From: Symsagittifera roscoffensis
Taxonomy: Eukaryota > Xenacoelomorpha > Acoela > Convolutidae
Length of the DNA: 64,000 bases
NCBI RefSeq assembly: GCF_963678635.1
Contig: NC_087066.1
Coordinates: 63,184,282 to 63,248,281, forward strand
Direction: 5' to 3'
Under the pieces are notes generated by a model, which saw only the letters and a program-made list of their open reading frames with translations, was not told the DNA's origin and did not search any database. Below are positions 21,535 through 34,910 of the stretch, piece by piece (within the stretch, counting starts at the first letter, position 1; every line of letters begins with the position of its first letter). The translations under genes were made by a program, and so were the position numbers.

Positions 21535-21570
21535 AAACATATTGGTTTGATTTGTCAAAAAAGAAGACTT

Positions 21571-21985
21571 CTGGTTTTATGCATTAAACGGCCCAAAATA
21601 GGTTTTTCTACATCTTCTTTCAAGTTTGGTAAGATTCAATCTGATTGGCTAATTAAACAGTGAAATTCAAAGAACTTGGTCAGGCATTTCAGTCAAATAT
21701 TTCAGCTGTTAAAATTGTTGACCGAGATGACTAAAATCATAAATATTTATTCTGCTGAAGCCATTTAACTGGATTTTTATCTCTTCTCGGCAAAATGTCC
21801 CAAGTTACTTGAAATTAACGTTATTATTAGACAAAATTTTACAGTGTGGTACTTTCGGCTAATACTTTTATCTGCTGGAAGCTTTGATTGAATTGTCTGA
21901 CTATGTAGCCAATCAGAATCGATCGCATAAATTTTTGCTCGAGATATAAAATTATTGGTTTTGGGCCGTTTTGTGCATAAGACCC
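21571..21985. repeat. imperfect inverted repeat (fold-back element)
   Basis: The left arm (about 21571-21670: TTTTATGCATTAAACGGCCCAAAA... CTGATTGGCTAATTAAACAG) matches the reverse complement of the right arm (about 21885-21985: ...TTTTGGGCCGTTTTGTGCATAAGAC). Each arm is roughly 100 bp, with a 200-bp centre. There is no ORF. It may be a MITE or fold-back element next to the retroelement insertion site. Confidence 0.55.
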
Positions 21986-22305
21986 TCCATTCTGCATCGA
22001 TCATAATAAATATTTTTGATTTGTAAAGTATGACTATAAAAATCTAATATAGTCGATGAAACTTCGGTGCGGGATCTTATATCATTTTTGAAATATAAGG
22101 AAATATATACAGATAACATGAAATATAGCTAGAAACTGACCTTAGAGTCAAGTTCAGATCCGCCACTCCAGTGCTTAACTTAAAATGAAGTTTCTAAGCG
22201 CTGCGGGTAAAATACTCATTTCTGATTGGCTGAAAATTGCTCTAATTGAGCTCACCTTGCCAAGAGACAAAACTTGTATTTTCAAAAAAAAAAATCTTCT
22301 TTTAG

Positions 22306-22459
22306 GAGAATGGGCAACATTCGGTTTATGCAAACATCAGCCTACAAGGTCCAACGAATGACTCACTTGAAAGTGCTGCGAATGTTAAACGAATCAGACG
22401 CAGTCGTCGACAGCTCAGATGTCAAAATTAAAGTTCATCATCATACCGACGACCAGTAA
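22306..22459 (+). CDS. putative terminal coding exon
   Basis: A polypyrimidine-like TCTTCTTTTAG at 22295-22305 precedes 50 open codons of GC-richer sequence ending in TAA at 22457. The encoded tail is basic first (MGNIRFMQTSAYKVQRMTH, LKVLRMLNE) and then acidic/His-rich (SDAVVDSSDVKIKVHHHTDD). The phase (one base, then AGA ATG GGC) fits the phase-2 donor at 5304/5305, giving a protein of about 130 aa. No domain is recognised. If real, the LTR retroelement sits antisense in its intron. No AATAAA is obvious shortly downstream, so further exons are possible. Confidence 0.4.
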
Positions 22460-23039
22460 ACTTAGACGAAGGAGATGTCCTGAATTGTTTTGTTTTGCTT
22501 GTAGTGTTTGCTTTAAAAAATTTATTGGGTAAATCTTAGAATTGATTTCGTATTTACATAAATGCTCCGTTGACAAATAACTTCCGGAACGTATTTTGGT
22601 TCATTTTGAACCAAATTTTGTTTCGATTTTGATGTGCATACCTGGAATTTTGAAACCTTCTTTGGTCCATTTGAACCAAATTTTGTTTCGGTATCAAGTG
22701 CAGTGGTTGATTGAATGATCAGCCTTTTTGCGAACTTGTGCATAATTAAGCAACACAAACACTTTTTTAAAAGTCTTAGTTATCACATGAGCATTGCTCA
22801 CGTGTTTCATATTTCAAGAGAAAACACACTTTAACACAAGAATTGTCGTGGAGTGAACACACGATGCTGGTAGGGAGGTCTTAAAGCGCAAATCTAATGT
22901 GCAGGTTAAAACACCAATGCATGCGCGATGGGTGAGTTTTTGTTAGTGGGAAGTTTTAATTCCCGGGTCGAGGTGCTCGACTTAAGCTTCGAATTTGGAA
23001 GTCTAGCAAGTGCTGTTTTTCTACTGAAGTTCCGCTGTC
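22460..23039. other. noncoding stretch with a short local duplication
   Basis: No gene seen. TTGAACCAAATTTTGTTTCG occurs twice (about 22607 and 22672), a small tandem duplication. Confidence 0.5.
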
Positions 23040-23423
23040 GGAAGCAATTTTAAGTCGAGCGAGAAAGTCGAATTATAGGTCAAGCACAGTCGAAGCGGAG
23101 GTCGAGCACAGAAGTAACATACCCAACACCGGTCAAGAAATCGAAACAAAGGTCGAACACAGTTGAAATATAAGTCAAGCACAGAAGAAATAACAGTCGA
23201 GGACAGTCGATACACAGGTCGAGCACAGTAGAAACTTAGATCAGGCACAATAGAAAATATTGACCAAAACATTTGAATTCGGGTAGTTTTTTAAACCAGA
23301 CGAAAATTCGAGAAAATCGAGACAGTCAAAATATACCCAATTTTGGTCGAGAAAGTTGAAACATATCTATGCTGGGTCGAAAACCCAAACAATTAGAAAA
23401 TTTCGGTCAAAACAGATCAATTT
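23040..23423. repeat. degenerate short-period repeats bordering the satellite
   Basis: Irregular units of about 26-35 bp of the form GGTCGAGCACAG(T)CGAAACATA recur about ten times (near 23090, 23130, 23150, 23190, 23215, 23345). They share the GTC(A/G)AG...GAAA(C/T)A core found twice inside each 70-bp satellite monomer, so they look like ancestral or decayed satellite sequence. Confidence 0.6.
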
Positions 23424-26400
23424 ACAGTCAGGAAAGTTGAAACACAATTTGCCCACCTCAACTCAGGCTGCGACAGTCGAAATATACCAATTTATAGTCA
23501 GGAAAGTTGAAACACAAATTGCGCACCTCAACTCAGGCTGCGACAGTCGAAATATACCAATTTATAGTCAGAAAAGTTGAAACACAATTTGCCCACCTCA
23601 ACTCAGGCTGCGACAGTCGAAATATACCAATTTATAGTCAGGAAAGTTGAAACACAAATTGCGCACCTCAACTGAGGCTGCGACAGTCGAAATATACCAA
23701 TTTATAGTCAGGAAAGTTGAAACACAAATTGCGCACCTCAACTCAGGCTGCGACAGTCGAAATATACCAATTTATAGTCAGGAAAGTTGAAACACAAATT
23801 GCGCACCTCAACTCAGGCTGCGACAGTCGAAATATACCAATTTATAGTCAGAAAAATTGAAACATAATTTGCCCACCTCAACTCAGGCTGCGACAGTCGA
23901 AATATACCAATTTATAGTCAGGAAAGTTGAAACACAAATTGCGCACCTCAACTCAGGCTGCGACAGTCGAAATATACCAATTTATAGTCAGGAAAGTTGA
24001 AACACAAATTGCGCACCTGAACTCAGGCTGCGACAGTCGAAATATACCAATTTATAGTCAGAAAAGTTGAAACACAATTTGCCCACCTCAACTCAGGCTG
24101 CGACAGTCGAAATATACCAATTTATAGTCAGGAAAGTTGAAACACAAATTGCGCACCTCAACTGAGGCTGCGACAGTCGAAATATACCAATTTATAGTCA
24201 GGAAAGTTGAAACACAAATTGCGCACCTCAACTCAGGCTGCGACAGTCGAAATATACCAATTTATAGTCAGGAAAGTTGAAACACAATTTGCCCACCTCA
24301 ACTCAGGCTGCGACAGTCGAAATATACCAATTTAAAGTCAAAAAAGTTGAAACACAATTTGCCCACCTCAACTCAGGCTGCGACAGTCGAAATATACCAA
24401 TTTATAGTCAGGAAAGTTGAAACACAAATTGCGCACCTCAACTGAGGCTGCGACAGTCGAAATATACCAATTTATAGTCAGAAAAGTTGAAACACAATTT
24501 GCCCACCTCAACTCAGGCTGCGACAGTCGAAATATACCAATTTATAGTCAGGAAAGTTGAAACACAAATTGCGCACCTCAACTGAGGCTGCGACAGTCGA
24601 AATATACCAATTTATAGTCAGGAAAGTTGAAACACAAATCGCGCACCTCAACTCAGGCTGCGACAGTCGAAATATACCAATTTATAGTCAGGAAAGTTGA
24701 AACACAATTTGCCCACCTCAACTCAGGCTGCGACAGTCGAAATATACCAATTTATAGTCAGGAAAGTTGAAACACAAATTGCGCACCTCAACTCAGGCTG
24801 CGACAGTCGAAATATACCAATTTATAGTCAGAAAAGTTGAAACACAATTTGCCCACCTCAACTCAGGCTGCGACAGTCGAAATATACCAATTTATAGTCA
24901 GGAAAGTTGAAACACAAATTGCGCACCTCAACTGAGGCTGCGACAGTCGAAATATACACATTTATAGTCAGGAAAGTTGAAACACAAATTGCGCACCTCA
25001 ACTCAGGCTGCGACAGTCGAAATATACCAATTTATAGTCAGGAAAGTTGAAACACAATTTGGCCACCTCAACTCAGGCTGCGACAGTCGAAATATACCAA
25101 TATATAGTCAGGAAAGTTGAAACACAAATTGCGCACCTCAACTCAGGCTGCGACAGTCGAAATATACCAATTTATAGTCAGGAAAGTTGAAACACAATTT
25201 TCCCACCTCAACTCAGGCTGCGACAGGCGAAATATACCAATATATAGTCAGGAAAATTGAAACACAAATTGGGCACCTCAACTGAGGCTGCGACAGTTGA
25301 AATATACCAATTTATAGTCAGGAAAGTTGAAACACAAATTGCGCACCTCAACTCAGGCTGCGACAGTCAAATATACCAATTTATAGTCAGGAAAGTTGAA
25401 ACACAATTTGCCCACCTCAACTCAGGCTGCGACAGTCGAAATATACCAATTTATAGTCAGGAAAATGAAACACAAATTGCGCACCTCAACTGAGGCTGCC
25501 ACAGTCGAAATATACCAATTTATAGTCAGGAAAGTTGAAACACAAATTGCGCACCTCAACTCAGGCTGTGAAAGTCGAAATATACCAACATATAGTCAGG
25601 AAATTTGAAACACAAATTGCGCACCTCAACTCAGGCTGCGACAGTCAAAATATACCAATTTATAGTCAAGAAAGTTGAAACACAATTTGCCCTCCTCAAC
25701 TCAGGCTGCGACAGTCGAAATATACCAATTTATAGTCAGGAAAGTTGAAACACAAATTGCGCACCTCAACTGAGGCTGCGACAGTCGAAATATACCAATT
25801 TATAGTCAGGAAAGTTGAAACACAAATTGCGCACCTCAACTCAGGCTGCGACAGTCGAAATATACCAATTTATAGTCAGGAAAGTTGAAACACAATTTGC
25901 CCACCTCAACTCAGGCTGCGACAGTCAAAATATACCAATTTATAGTCAGGAAAGTTGAAACACAAATTGCGCACCTCAACTCAGGCTGCGACAGTCGAAA
26001 TATACCAATTTATAGTCAGAAAAGTTGAAACACAATTTGCCCACCTCAACTCAGGCTGCGACAGTCGAAACATACCAATTTATAGTCAGGAAAGTTGAAA
26101 CACAAATTGCGCACCTCAACTGAGGCTGCGACAGTCGAAATATACCAATTTATAGTCAGGAAAGTTGAAACACAAATTGCGCACCTCAACTCAGGCTGCG
26201 ACAGTCGAAATATACCAATTTATAGTCAGGAAAGTTGAAACACAATTTGGCCACCTCAACTCAGGCTGCGACAGTCGAAATATACCAATATATAGTCAGG
26301 AAAGTTGAAACACAAATTGCGCACCTCAACTCAGGCTGCGACAGTCGAAATATACCAATTTATAGTCAGGAAAGTTGAAACACATTTTTCCCACCTCAAC

Positions 26401-29400
26401 TCAGGCTGCGACAGTCGAAATATACCAATATATAGTCAGGAAAATTGAAACACAAATTGGGCACCTCAACTGAGGCTGCGACAGTTGAAATATACCAATT
26501 TATAGTCAGGAAAGTTGAAACACAAATTGCGCACCTCAACTCAGGCTGCGACAGTCAAAATATACCAATTTATAGTCAAGAAAGTTGAAACACAATTTGC
26601 CCACCTCAACTCAGGCTGCGACAGTCGAAATATACCAATTTATAGTCAGGAAAATGAAACACAAATTGCGCACCTCAACTCAGGCTGCGACAGTCGAAAT
26701 ATACCAATTTATAGCCAGGAAAATTGAAACACATTTTGCCCACCTCAACTCAGGCTGCGACAGTCGAAATATATCAATTTATAGTCAGGAAAGTTGAAAC
26801 ACAAATTGCGCACCTCAACTGAGGCTGCGACAGTCGAAATATACCAATTTATAGTCAGGAAAGTTGAAACACAAATTGCGCACCTCAACTCAGGCTGTGA
26901 AAGTCGAAATATACCAACATATAGTCAGGAAATTTGAAACACAAATTGCGCACCTCAACTCAGGCTGCGACAGTCAAAATATACCAATTTATAGTCAAGA
27001 AAGTTGAAACACAATTTGCCCTCCTCGACTCAGGCTGCGACAGTCGAAATATACCAATTTATAGTCAGGAAAATGAAACACAAATTGCGCACCTCAACTC
27101 AGGCTGCGACAGTCGAAATATACCAATTTATAGCCAGGAAAGTTGAAACACAATTTGCCCACCTCAACTCAGGCTGCGACAGTCGAAATATATCAACTTA
27201 TAGTCAGGAAAAGTGAAACACAAAATGCGCACCTCAACTGAGGCTGCGAAAGTCGAAATATACCAATTTATAGTCAGGAAAGTTGAAACACAAATTGCGC
27301 ACCTCAACTCAGGCTGTGACAGTCGAAATATATCAACTTATAGTCAGGAAAGTTGAAACACAAATTGCGCACCTCAACTGAGGCTGCGACAGTCGAAATA
27401 TACCAATTTATAGTCAGAAAAGTTGAAACACAAATTGCGCACCTCAACTCAGGCTGCGACAGTCAAAATATACCAATTTATAGTCAAGAAAGTTGAAACA
27501 CAATTTGCCCTCCTCAACTCAGGCTGCGACAGTCGAAATATACCAATTTATAGTCAGGAAAATGAAACACAAATTGCGCACCTCAACTCAGGCTGCGACA
27601 GTCGAAATATACCAACTTATAGCCAGGAAAGTTGAAACACAATTTGCCTACCTCAACTCAGGCTGCGACAGTCGAAATATATCAACTTATAGTCAGGAAA
27701 GTTGAAATACAAATTGCGCACCTCAACTGAGGCTGCGACAGTCGAAATATACCAATTTATAGTCAGAAAAGTTGAAACACAAATTGCGCACCTCAACTCA
27801 GGCTGTGACAGTCGAAATATACCAATTCATAGTCAGGAAAGTTGAAACACAAATTGCGCACCTCAACTCAGGCTGCGACAGTCGAAATATACCAATTTAT
27901 AGTCAGGAAAGTTGAAACACAATTTGCCGACCTCAACTCAGGCTGCGACAGTCGAAATATACCAATTTATAGTCAGGAAAGTTGAAACACAATTTGCGCA
28001 CCTCAACTGAGGCTGCGACAGTCGAAATATACCAATATATAGTCAGGAAAGTTGAAACACAAATTGCGCACCTCAACTCAGGCTGCGACAGTCGAAATAT
28101 ATCAATTTATAGTCAGGAAAGTTGAAACACAAATTGCGCACCTCAACTCAGGCTGCGAAAGTCGAAATATACCAATTTATATTCAGGAAAGTCGAAACAC
28201 ACATTGCGCACCTCAACTGAGGCTGCGACAGTCGAAATATACCAATTTAAAGTCAGGAAAATTGAAACACAAATTGCGCACCTCAACTCAGGCTGCGACA
28301 GTCGAAATATACCATTATATAGTCAGGAAAGTTGAAACACAAATTGCGCACCTCAACTCAGGCTGCGACAGTCGAAATATACCAACTTATAGTCAGGAAA
28401 GTTGAAACACAATTTGCCCACCTCAACTCAGAATGTGACAGTCGAAATATACCAATTCATAGTCAGGAAAGTTGAAACACAAATTGCGCACCTGAACTCA
28501 GGCTGCGACAGTCGAAATATACCAACTTATAGTCAGGAAAGTTGAAACACAATTTGCCCACCTCAACTCAGAATGTGACAGTCGAAATATACCAATTCAT
28601 AGTCGGGGAAAAATGAAACACAATTTGCCCACCTCAACTCAGGCTGCGACGGTCGAAATATAGCAATTTATAGTCAGGAAAGTTGAAAAACAATTTGCCC
28701 ACCTCAACTCAGGCTGCGACAGTCGAAATATACCAATATATAGTCAGGAAAGTTGAAACACAAATTGCGCACCTCAACTCATGCTGCGACAGTCGAAATA
28801 TACCAATTTATAGTCAGGAAAGTTGAAACACAAATTGCGCACCTCAACTGAGGCTGCGACAGTCAAAATATACCAATTTATAGTCAGGAAAATTGAAATA
28901 CAAATTGCGCACCTCAACTCAGGCTGCGACAGTCGAAATATACCATTATATAGTCAGGAAAGTTGAAACACAAATTGTGCACCTCAACTCAGGCTGCGAC
29001 AGTCGAAATATACCAACTTATAGTCAGGAAAGTTGAAACACAATTTGCCCACCTCAACTCAGAATGTGACAGTCGAAATATACCAATTCATAGTCAGGAA
29101 AGTTGAAACACAAATTGCGCACCTCAACTCAGGCTGCGACGGTCGAAATATAGCAACTTATAGTCAGGAAAGTTGAAACACAATTTGCCCACCTCAACTC
29201 AGGCTGCGACAGTCGAAATATACCAATATATAGTCAGGAAAATTGAAACACAAATTGCGCACCTCAACTCAGGCTGCGACAGTCGAAATATATCAAATTA
29301 TAGTCAGGAAAGTTGAAACACAAATTGCGCACCTCAACTCAGGCTGCGACAGTCGAAATATACCAATTTATATTCAGGAAAGTTGAAACACAAATTGCGC

Positions 29401-31013
29401 ACCTCAACTGAGGCTGCGACAGTCGAAATATACCAATTTATAGTCAGGAAAATTGAAACACAAATTGCGCACCTCAACTCAGGCTGCGACAGTCGAAATA
29501 TACCATTATATAGTCAGGAAAGTTGAAACACAAATTGCGCACCTCAACTCAGGCTGCGACAGTCGAAATATACCAACTTATAGTCAGGAAAGTTGAAACA
29601 CAATTTGCCCACCTCAACTCAGAATGTGACAGTCGAAATATTCCAATTTATAGCCAGGAAAGTTGAAACACAATTTGCCCACCTCAACTCAGGCTGCGAC
29701 AGTCGAAATATATCAACTTATAGTCAGGAAAGTTGAAACACAAATTGCGCACCTCAACTGAGGCTGCGACAGTCGAAATATACCAATTTATAGTCAGGAA
29801 AGTTGAAACACAAATTGCGCACCTCAACTGAGGCTGCGACAGTCGAAATATACCAATTTATAGTCAGGAAAGTTGAAACACAAATTGCGCACCTCAACTC
29901 AGGCTGCGACAGTCAAAATATACCAATTTATAGTCAAGAAAGTTGAAACACAATTTGCCCTCCTCAACTCAGGCTGCGACAGTCGAAATATACCAATTTA
30001 TAGCCAGGAAAGTTGAAACACAATTTGCCCACCTCAACTCAGGCTGCGACAGTCGAAATATATCAACTTATAGTCAGGAAAGTTGAAACACAAATTGCGC
30101 ACCTCAACTGAGGCTGCGACAGTCGAAATATACCAATTTATAGTCAGGAAAGTTGAAACACAAATTGCGCACCTCAACTCAGGCTGTGACAGTCGAAATA
30201 TACCAATTTATAGTCAGGAAAGTTGAAACACAAATTGCGCACCTCAACTCAGGCTGCGACAGTCGAAATATACCAATATATAGTCAGGAAAGTTGAAACA
30301 CAAATTGCGCACCTCAACTCAGGCTGCGACAGTCGAAATATATCAATTTATAGTCAGGAAAGTTGAAACACAAATTGCGCACCTCAACTCAGGCTGCGAC
30401 AGTCGAAATATACCAATTTATATTAAGGAAAGTTGAAACACAAATTGCGCACCTCAACTGAGGCTGCGACAGTCGAAATATACCAATTTATTGTCAGGAA
30501 AATTGAAACACAAATTGCGCACCTCAACTCAGGCTGCGACAGTCGAAATATACCATTATATAGTCAGGAAAGTTGAAACACAAATTGCGCACCTCCACTC
30601 AGGCTGCGACAGTCGAAATATACCAACTTATAGTCAGGAAAGTTGAAACACAATTTGCCCACCTCAACTCAGAATGTGACAGTCGAAATATACCAATTCA
30701 TAGTCAGGAAAGTTGAAACACAAATTGCGCACCTCAACTCAGGCTGCGACAGTCGAAATATACCAACTTATAGTCAGGAAAGTTGAAACACAATTTGCCC
30801 ACCTCAACTCAGAATGTGACAGTCGAAATATACCAATTCATAGTCGGGAAAAATGAAACACAATTTGCCCACCTCAACTCAGGCTGCGACGGTCGAAATA
30901 TAGCAATTTATAGTCAGGAAAGTTGAAACACAATTTGCCCACCTCAACTCAGGCTGCGACAGTCGAAATATACCAATATATAGTCAGGAAAGTTGAAACA
31001 CAAATTGCGCACC

Positions 31014-33670
31014 TCAACTCATGCTGCGACAGTCGAAATATACCAATTTATAGTCAGTAAAGTTGAAACACAAATTGCGCACCTCAACTGAGACTGCGAC
31101 AGTCGAAATATACCAATTTATAGTCAGGAAAATTGAAACACAAATTGCGCACCTCAACTCAGGCTGCCACAGTCGAAATATACCATTATATAGCCAGGAA
31201 AGTTGAAACACAAGTTGCGCACCTCAACTCAGGCTGCGACAGTCGAAATATACCAACTTATAGTCAGGAAATTTGAAACACAATTTGCCCACCTCAATTC
31301 AGAATTTGACAGTCGAAATATACCAATTCATAGTCAGGAAAGTTGAAACACAAATTGCGCACCTCAACTCAGGCTGCGACGGTCGAAATATAGCAATTTA
31401 TAGTCAGGAAAGTTGAAACACAATTTGCCCACCTCAACTCAGGCTGCGACAGTCGAAATATACCCATATATAGTCAGGAAAGTTGAAACACAACTTGCGC
31501 ACCTCAACTCAGGCTGCGACAGTCGAAATATATCAATTTATAGTCAGGAAAGTTGAAACACAAATTGCGCACCTCAGCTCAGGCTGCGACAGTCGAAATA
31601 TACCAATTTATATTCAGGAAAGTTGAAACACAAATTGCGCACCTCAACTGAGGCTGCGACAGTCGAAATATACCAATTTATAGTCAGGAAAATTGAAACA
31701 CAAATTGCGCACCTCAACTCAGGCTGCGACAGTCGAAATATACCAACTTATAGTCAGGAAAGTTGAAACACAATTTGCCCACCTCAACTCAGAATGTGAC
31801 AGTCGAAATATACCAATTCATAGTCAGGAAAGTTGAAACACAAACTGCGCACCTCAACTCAGGCTGCGACAGTCGAAATATACCAACTTATAGTCAGGAA
31901 AGTTGAAACACAATTTGCCCACCTCAACTCAGAATGTGACAGTCGAAATATACCAATTCATAGTCGGGAAAAATGAAACACAATTTGCCCACCTCAACTC
32001 AGGCTGCGACGGTCGAAATATAGCAATTTATAGTCAGGAAAGTTGAAACACAATTTGCCCACCTCAACTCAGGCTGCGACAGTCGAAATTAACCAATATA
32101 TAGTCAGGAAAGTTGAAACACAAATTGCGCACCTCAACTCATGCTGCGACAGTCGAAATATACCAATTTATAGTCAGGAAAGTTGAAACACAAATTGCGC
32201 ACCTCAACTGAGGCTGCGACAGTCGAAATATACCAATTTATAGTCAGGAAAATTGAAACACAAATTGCGCACCTCAACTCAGGCTGCGACAGTCGAAATA
32301 TACCATTATATAGTCAGGAAAGTTGAAACACAAATTGCGCACTTCAACTCAGGCTGCGACAGTCGAAACATACCAACTTATAGTCAGGAAAGTTGAAACA
32401 CAAATTGCGCACCTCAACTGAGACTGCGACAGTCGAAATATACCAATTTATAGTCAGGAAAATTGAAACACAAATTGCGCACCTCAACTCAGGCTGCCAC
32501 AGTCGAAATATACCATTATATAGCCAGGAAAGTTGAAACACAAATTGCGCACCTCAACTCAGGCTGCGACAGTCGAAATATACCAACTTATAGTCAGGAA
32601 ATTTGAAACACAATTTGCCCACCTCAATTCAGAATGTGACAGTCGAAATATACCAATTCATAGTCAGGAAAGTTGAAACACAAATTGCGCACCTCAACTC
32701 AGGCTGCGACGGTCGAAATATAGCAATTTATAGTCAGGAAAGTTGAAACACAATTTGCCCACCTCAACTCAGGCTGCGACAGTCGAAATATACCCATATA
32801 TAGTCAGGAAAGTTGAAACACAACTTGCGCACCTCAACTCAGGCTGCGACAGTCGAAATATATCAATTTATAGTCAGGAAAGTTGAAACACAAATTGCGC
32901 ACCTCAGCTCAGGCTGCGACAGTCGAAATATACCAATTTATATTCAGGAAAGTTGAAACACAAATTGCGCACCTCAACTGAGGCTGCGAGAGTCGAAATA
33001 TACCAATTTATAGTCAGGAAAATTGAAACACAAATTGCGCACCTCAACTCAGGCTGCGACAGTCGAAGTATACCAACTTATAGTCAGGAAAGTTGAAACA
33101 CAATTTGCCCACCTCAACTCAGAATGTGACAGTCGAAATATACCAATTCATAGTCAGGAAAGTTGAAACACAAACTGCGCACCTCAACTCAGGCTGCGAC
33201 AGTCGAAATATACCAACTTATAGTCAGGAAAGTTGAAACACAATTTGCCCACCTCAACTCAGAATGTGACAGTCGAAATATACCAATTCATAGTCGGGAA
33301 AAATGAAACACAATTTGCCCACCTCAACTCAGGCTGCGACGGTCGAAATATAGCAATTTATAGTCAGGAAAGTTGAAACACAATTTGCCCACCTCAACTC
33401 AGGCTGCGACAGTCGAAATTAACCAATATATAGTCAGGAAAGTTGAAACACAAATTGCGCACCTCAACTCATGCTGCGACAGTCGAAATATACCAATTTA
33501 TAGTCAGGAAAGTTGAAACACAAATTGCGCACCTCAACTGATGCTGCGACAGTCGAAATATACCAATTTATAGTCAGGAAAATTGAAACACAAATTGCGC
33601 ACCTCAACTCAGGCTGCGACAGTCGAAATATACCATTATATAGTCAGGAAAGTTGAAACACAAATTGCGC
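31014..33670. repeat. 1330-bp higher-order satellite repeat (two units)
   Basis: Blocks starting near 31014 and 32344 share the same succession of variant monomers, including the rare TACCCATATATAG at 31461 and 32791 (offset 1330 = 19 x 70). This indicates segmental amplification of 19-mers inside the array. Confidence 0.7.
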
Positions 33671-34910
33671 ACTTCAACTCAAGCTGCGACAGTCGAAACA
33701 TACCAACTTATAGTCAGGAAAGTTGAAACACAATTTGCCCACCTCAACTCAGAATGTGACAGTCGAAATATACCAATTCATAGTCAGGAAAGTTGAAACA
33801 CAAATTGCGCACCTCAACTCAGGCTGCCACAGTCGAAATATACCATTATATAGCCAGGAAAGTTGAAACACAAATTGCGCACCTCAACTCAGGCTGCGAC
33901 AGTCGAAATATACCAACTTATAGTCAGGAAATTTGAAACACAATTTGCCCACCTCAATTCAGAATGTGACAGTCGAAATATACCAATTCATAGTCAGGAA
34001 AGTTGAAACACAAATTGCGCACCTCAACTCAGGCTGCCACAGTCGAAATATACCATTATATAGCCAGGAAAATTGAAACACAAATTGCGCACCTCAACTC
34101 AGGCTGCGACAGTCGAAATATACCAACTTATAGTCAGGAAATTTGAAACACAACTTGCGCACCTCAACTCAGGCTGCGACAGTCGAAATATATCAATTTA
34201 TAGTCAGGAAAGTTGAAACACAAACTGCGCACCTCAGCTCAGGCTGCGACAGTCGAAATATACCAATTTATATTCAGGAAAGTTGAAACACAAATTGCGC
34301 ACCTCAACTGAGGCTGCGACGGTCGAAATATAGCAATTTATAGTCAAGAAAGTTGAAACACAATTTGCCCACCTCAACTCAGGCTGCGACAGTCGAAATA
34401 TACCAATATATAGTCAGGAAAGTTGAAACACAAATTGCGCACCTCAACTCATGCTGCGACAGTCGAAATATACCAATTTATAGTCAGGAAAGTTGAAACA
34501 CAAATTGCGCACCTCAACTGAGGCTGCGACAGTCGAAATATACCAATTTATAGTCAGGAAAATTGAAACACAAATTGCGCACCTCAACTCAGGCTGCGAC
34601 AGTCGAAATATACCATTATATAGTCAGGAAAGTTGAAACACAAATTGCGCACTTCAACTCAGGCTGCGACAGTCGAAACATACCAACTTATAGTCAGGAA
34701 AGTTGAAACACAATTTGCCCACCTCAACTCAGAATGTGACAGTCGAAATATACCAATTCATAGTCAGGAAAGTTGAAACACAAATTGCGCACCTCAACTC
34801 AGGCTGCGACGGTCGAAATATAGCAATTTATAGTCAGGAAAGTTGAAACACAATTTGCCCACCTCAACTCAGGCTGCGACAGTCGAAATATACCAATATA
34901 TAGTCAGGAA

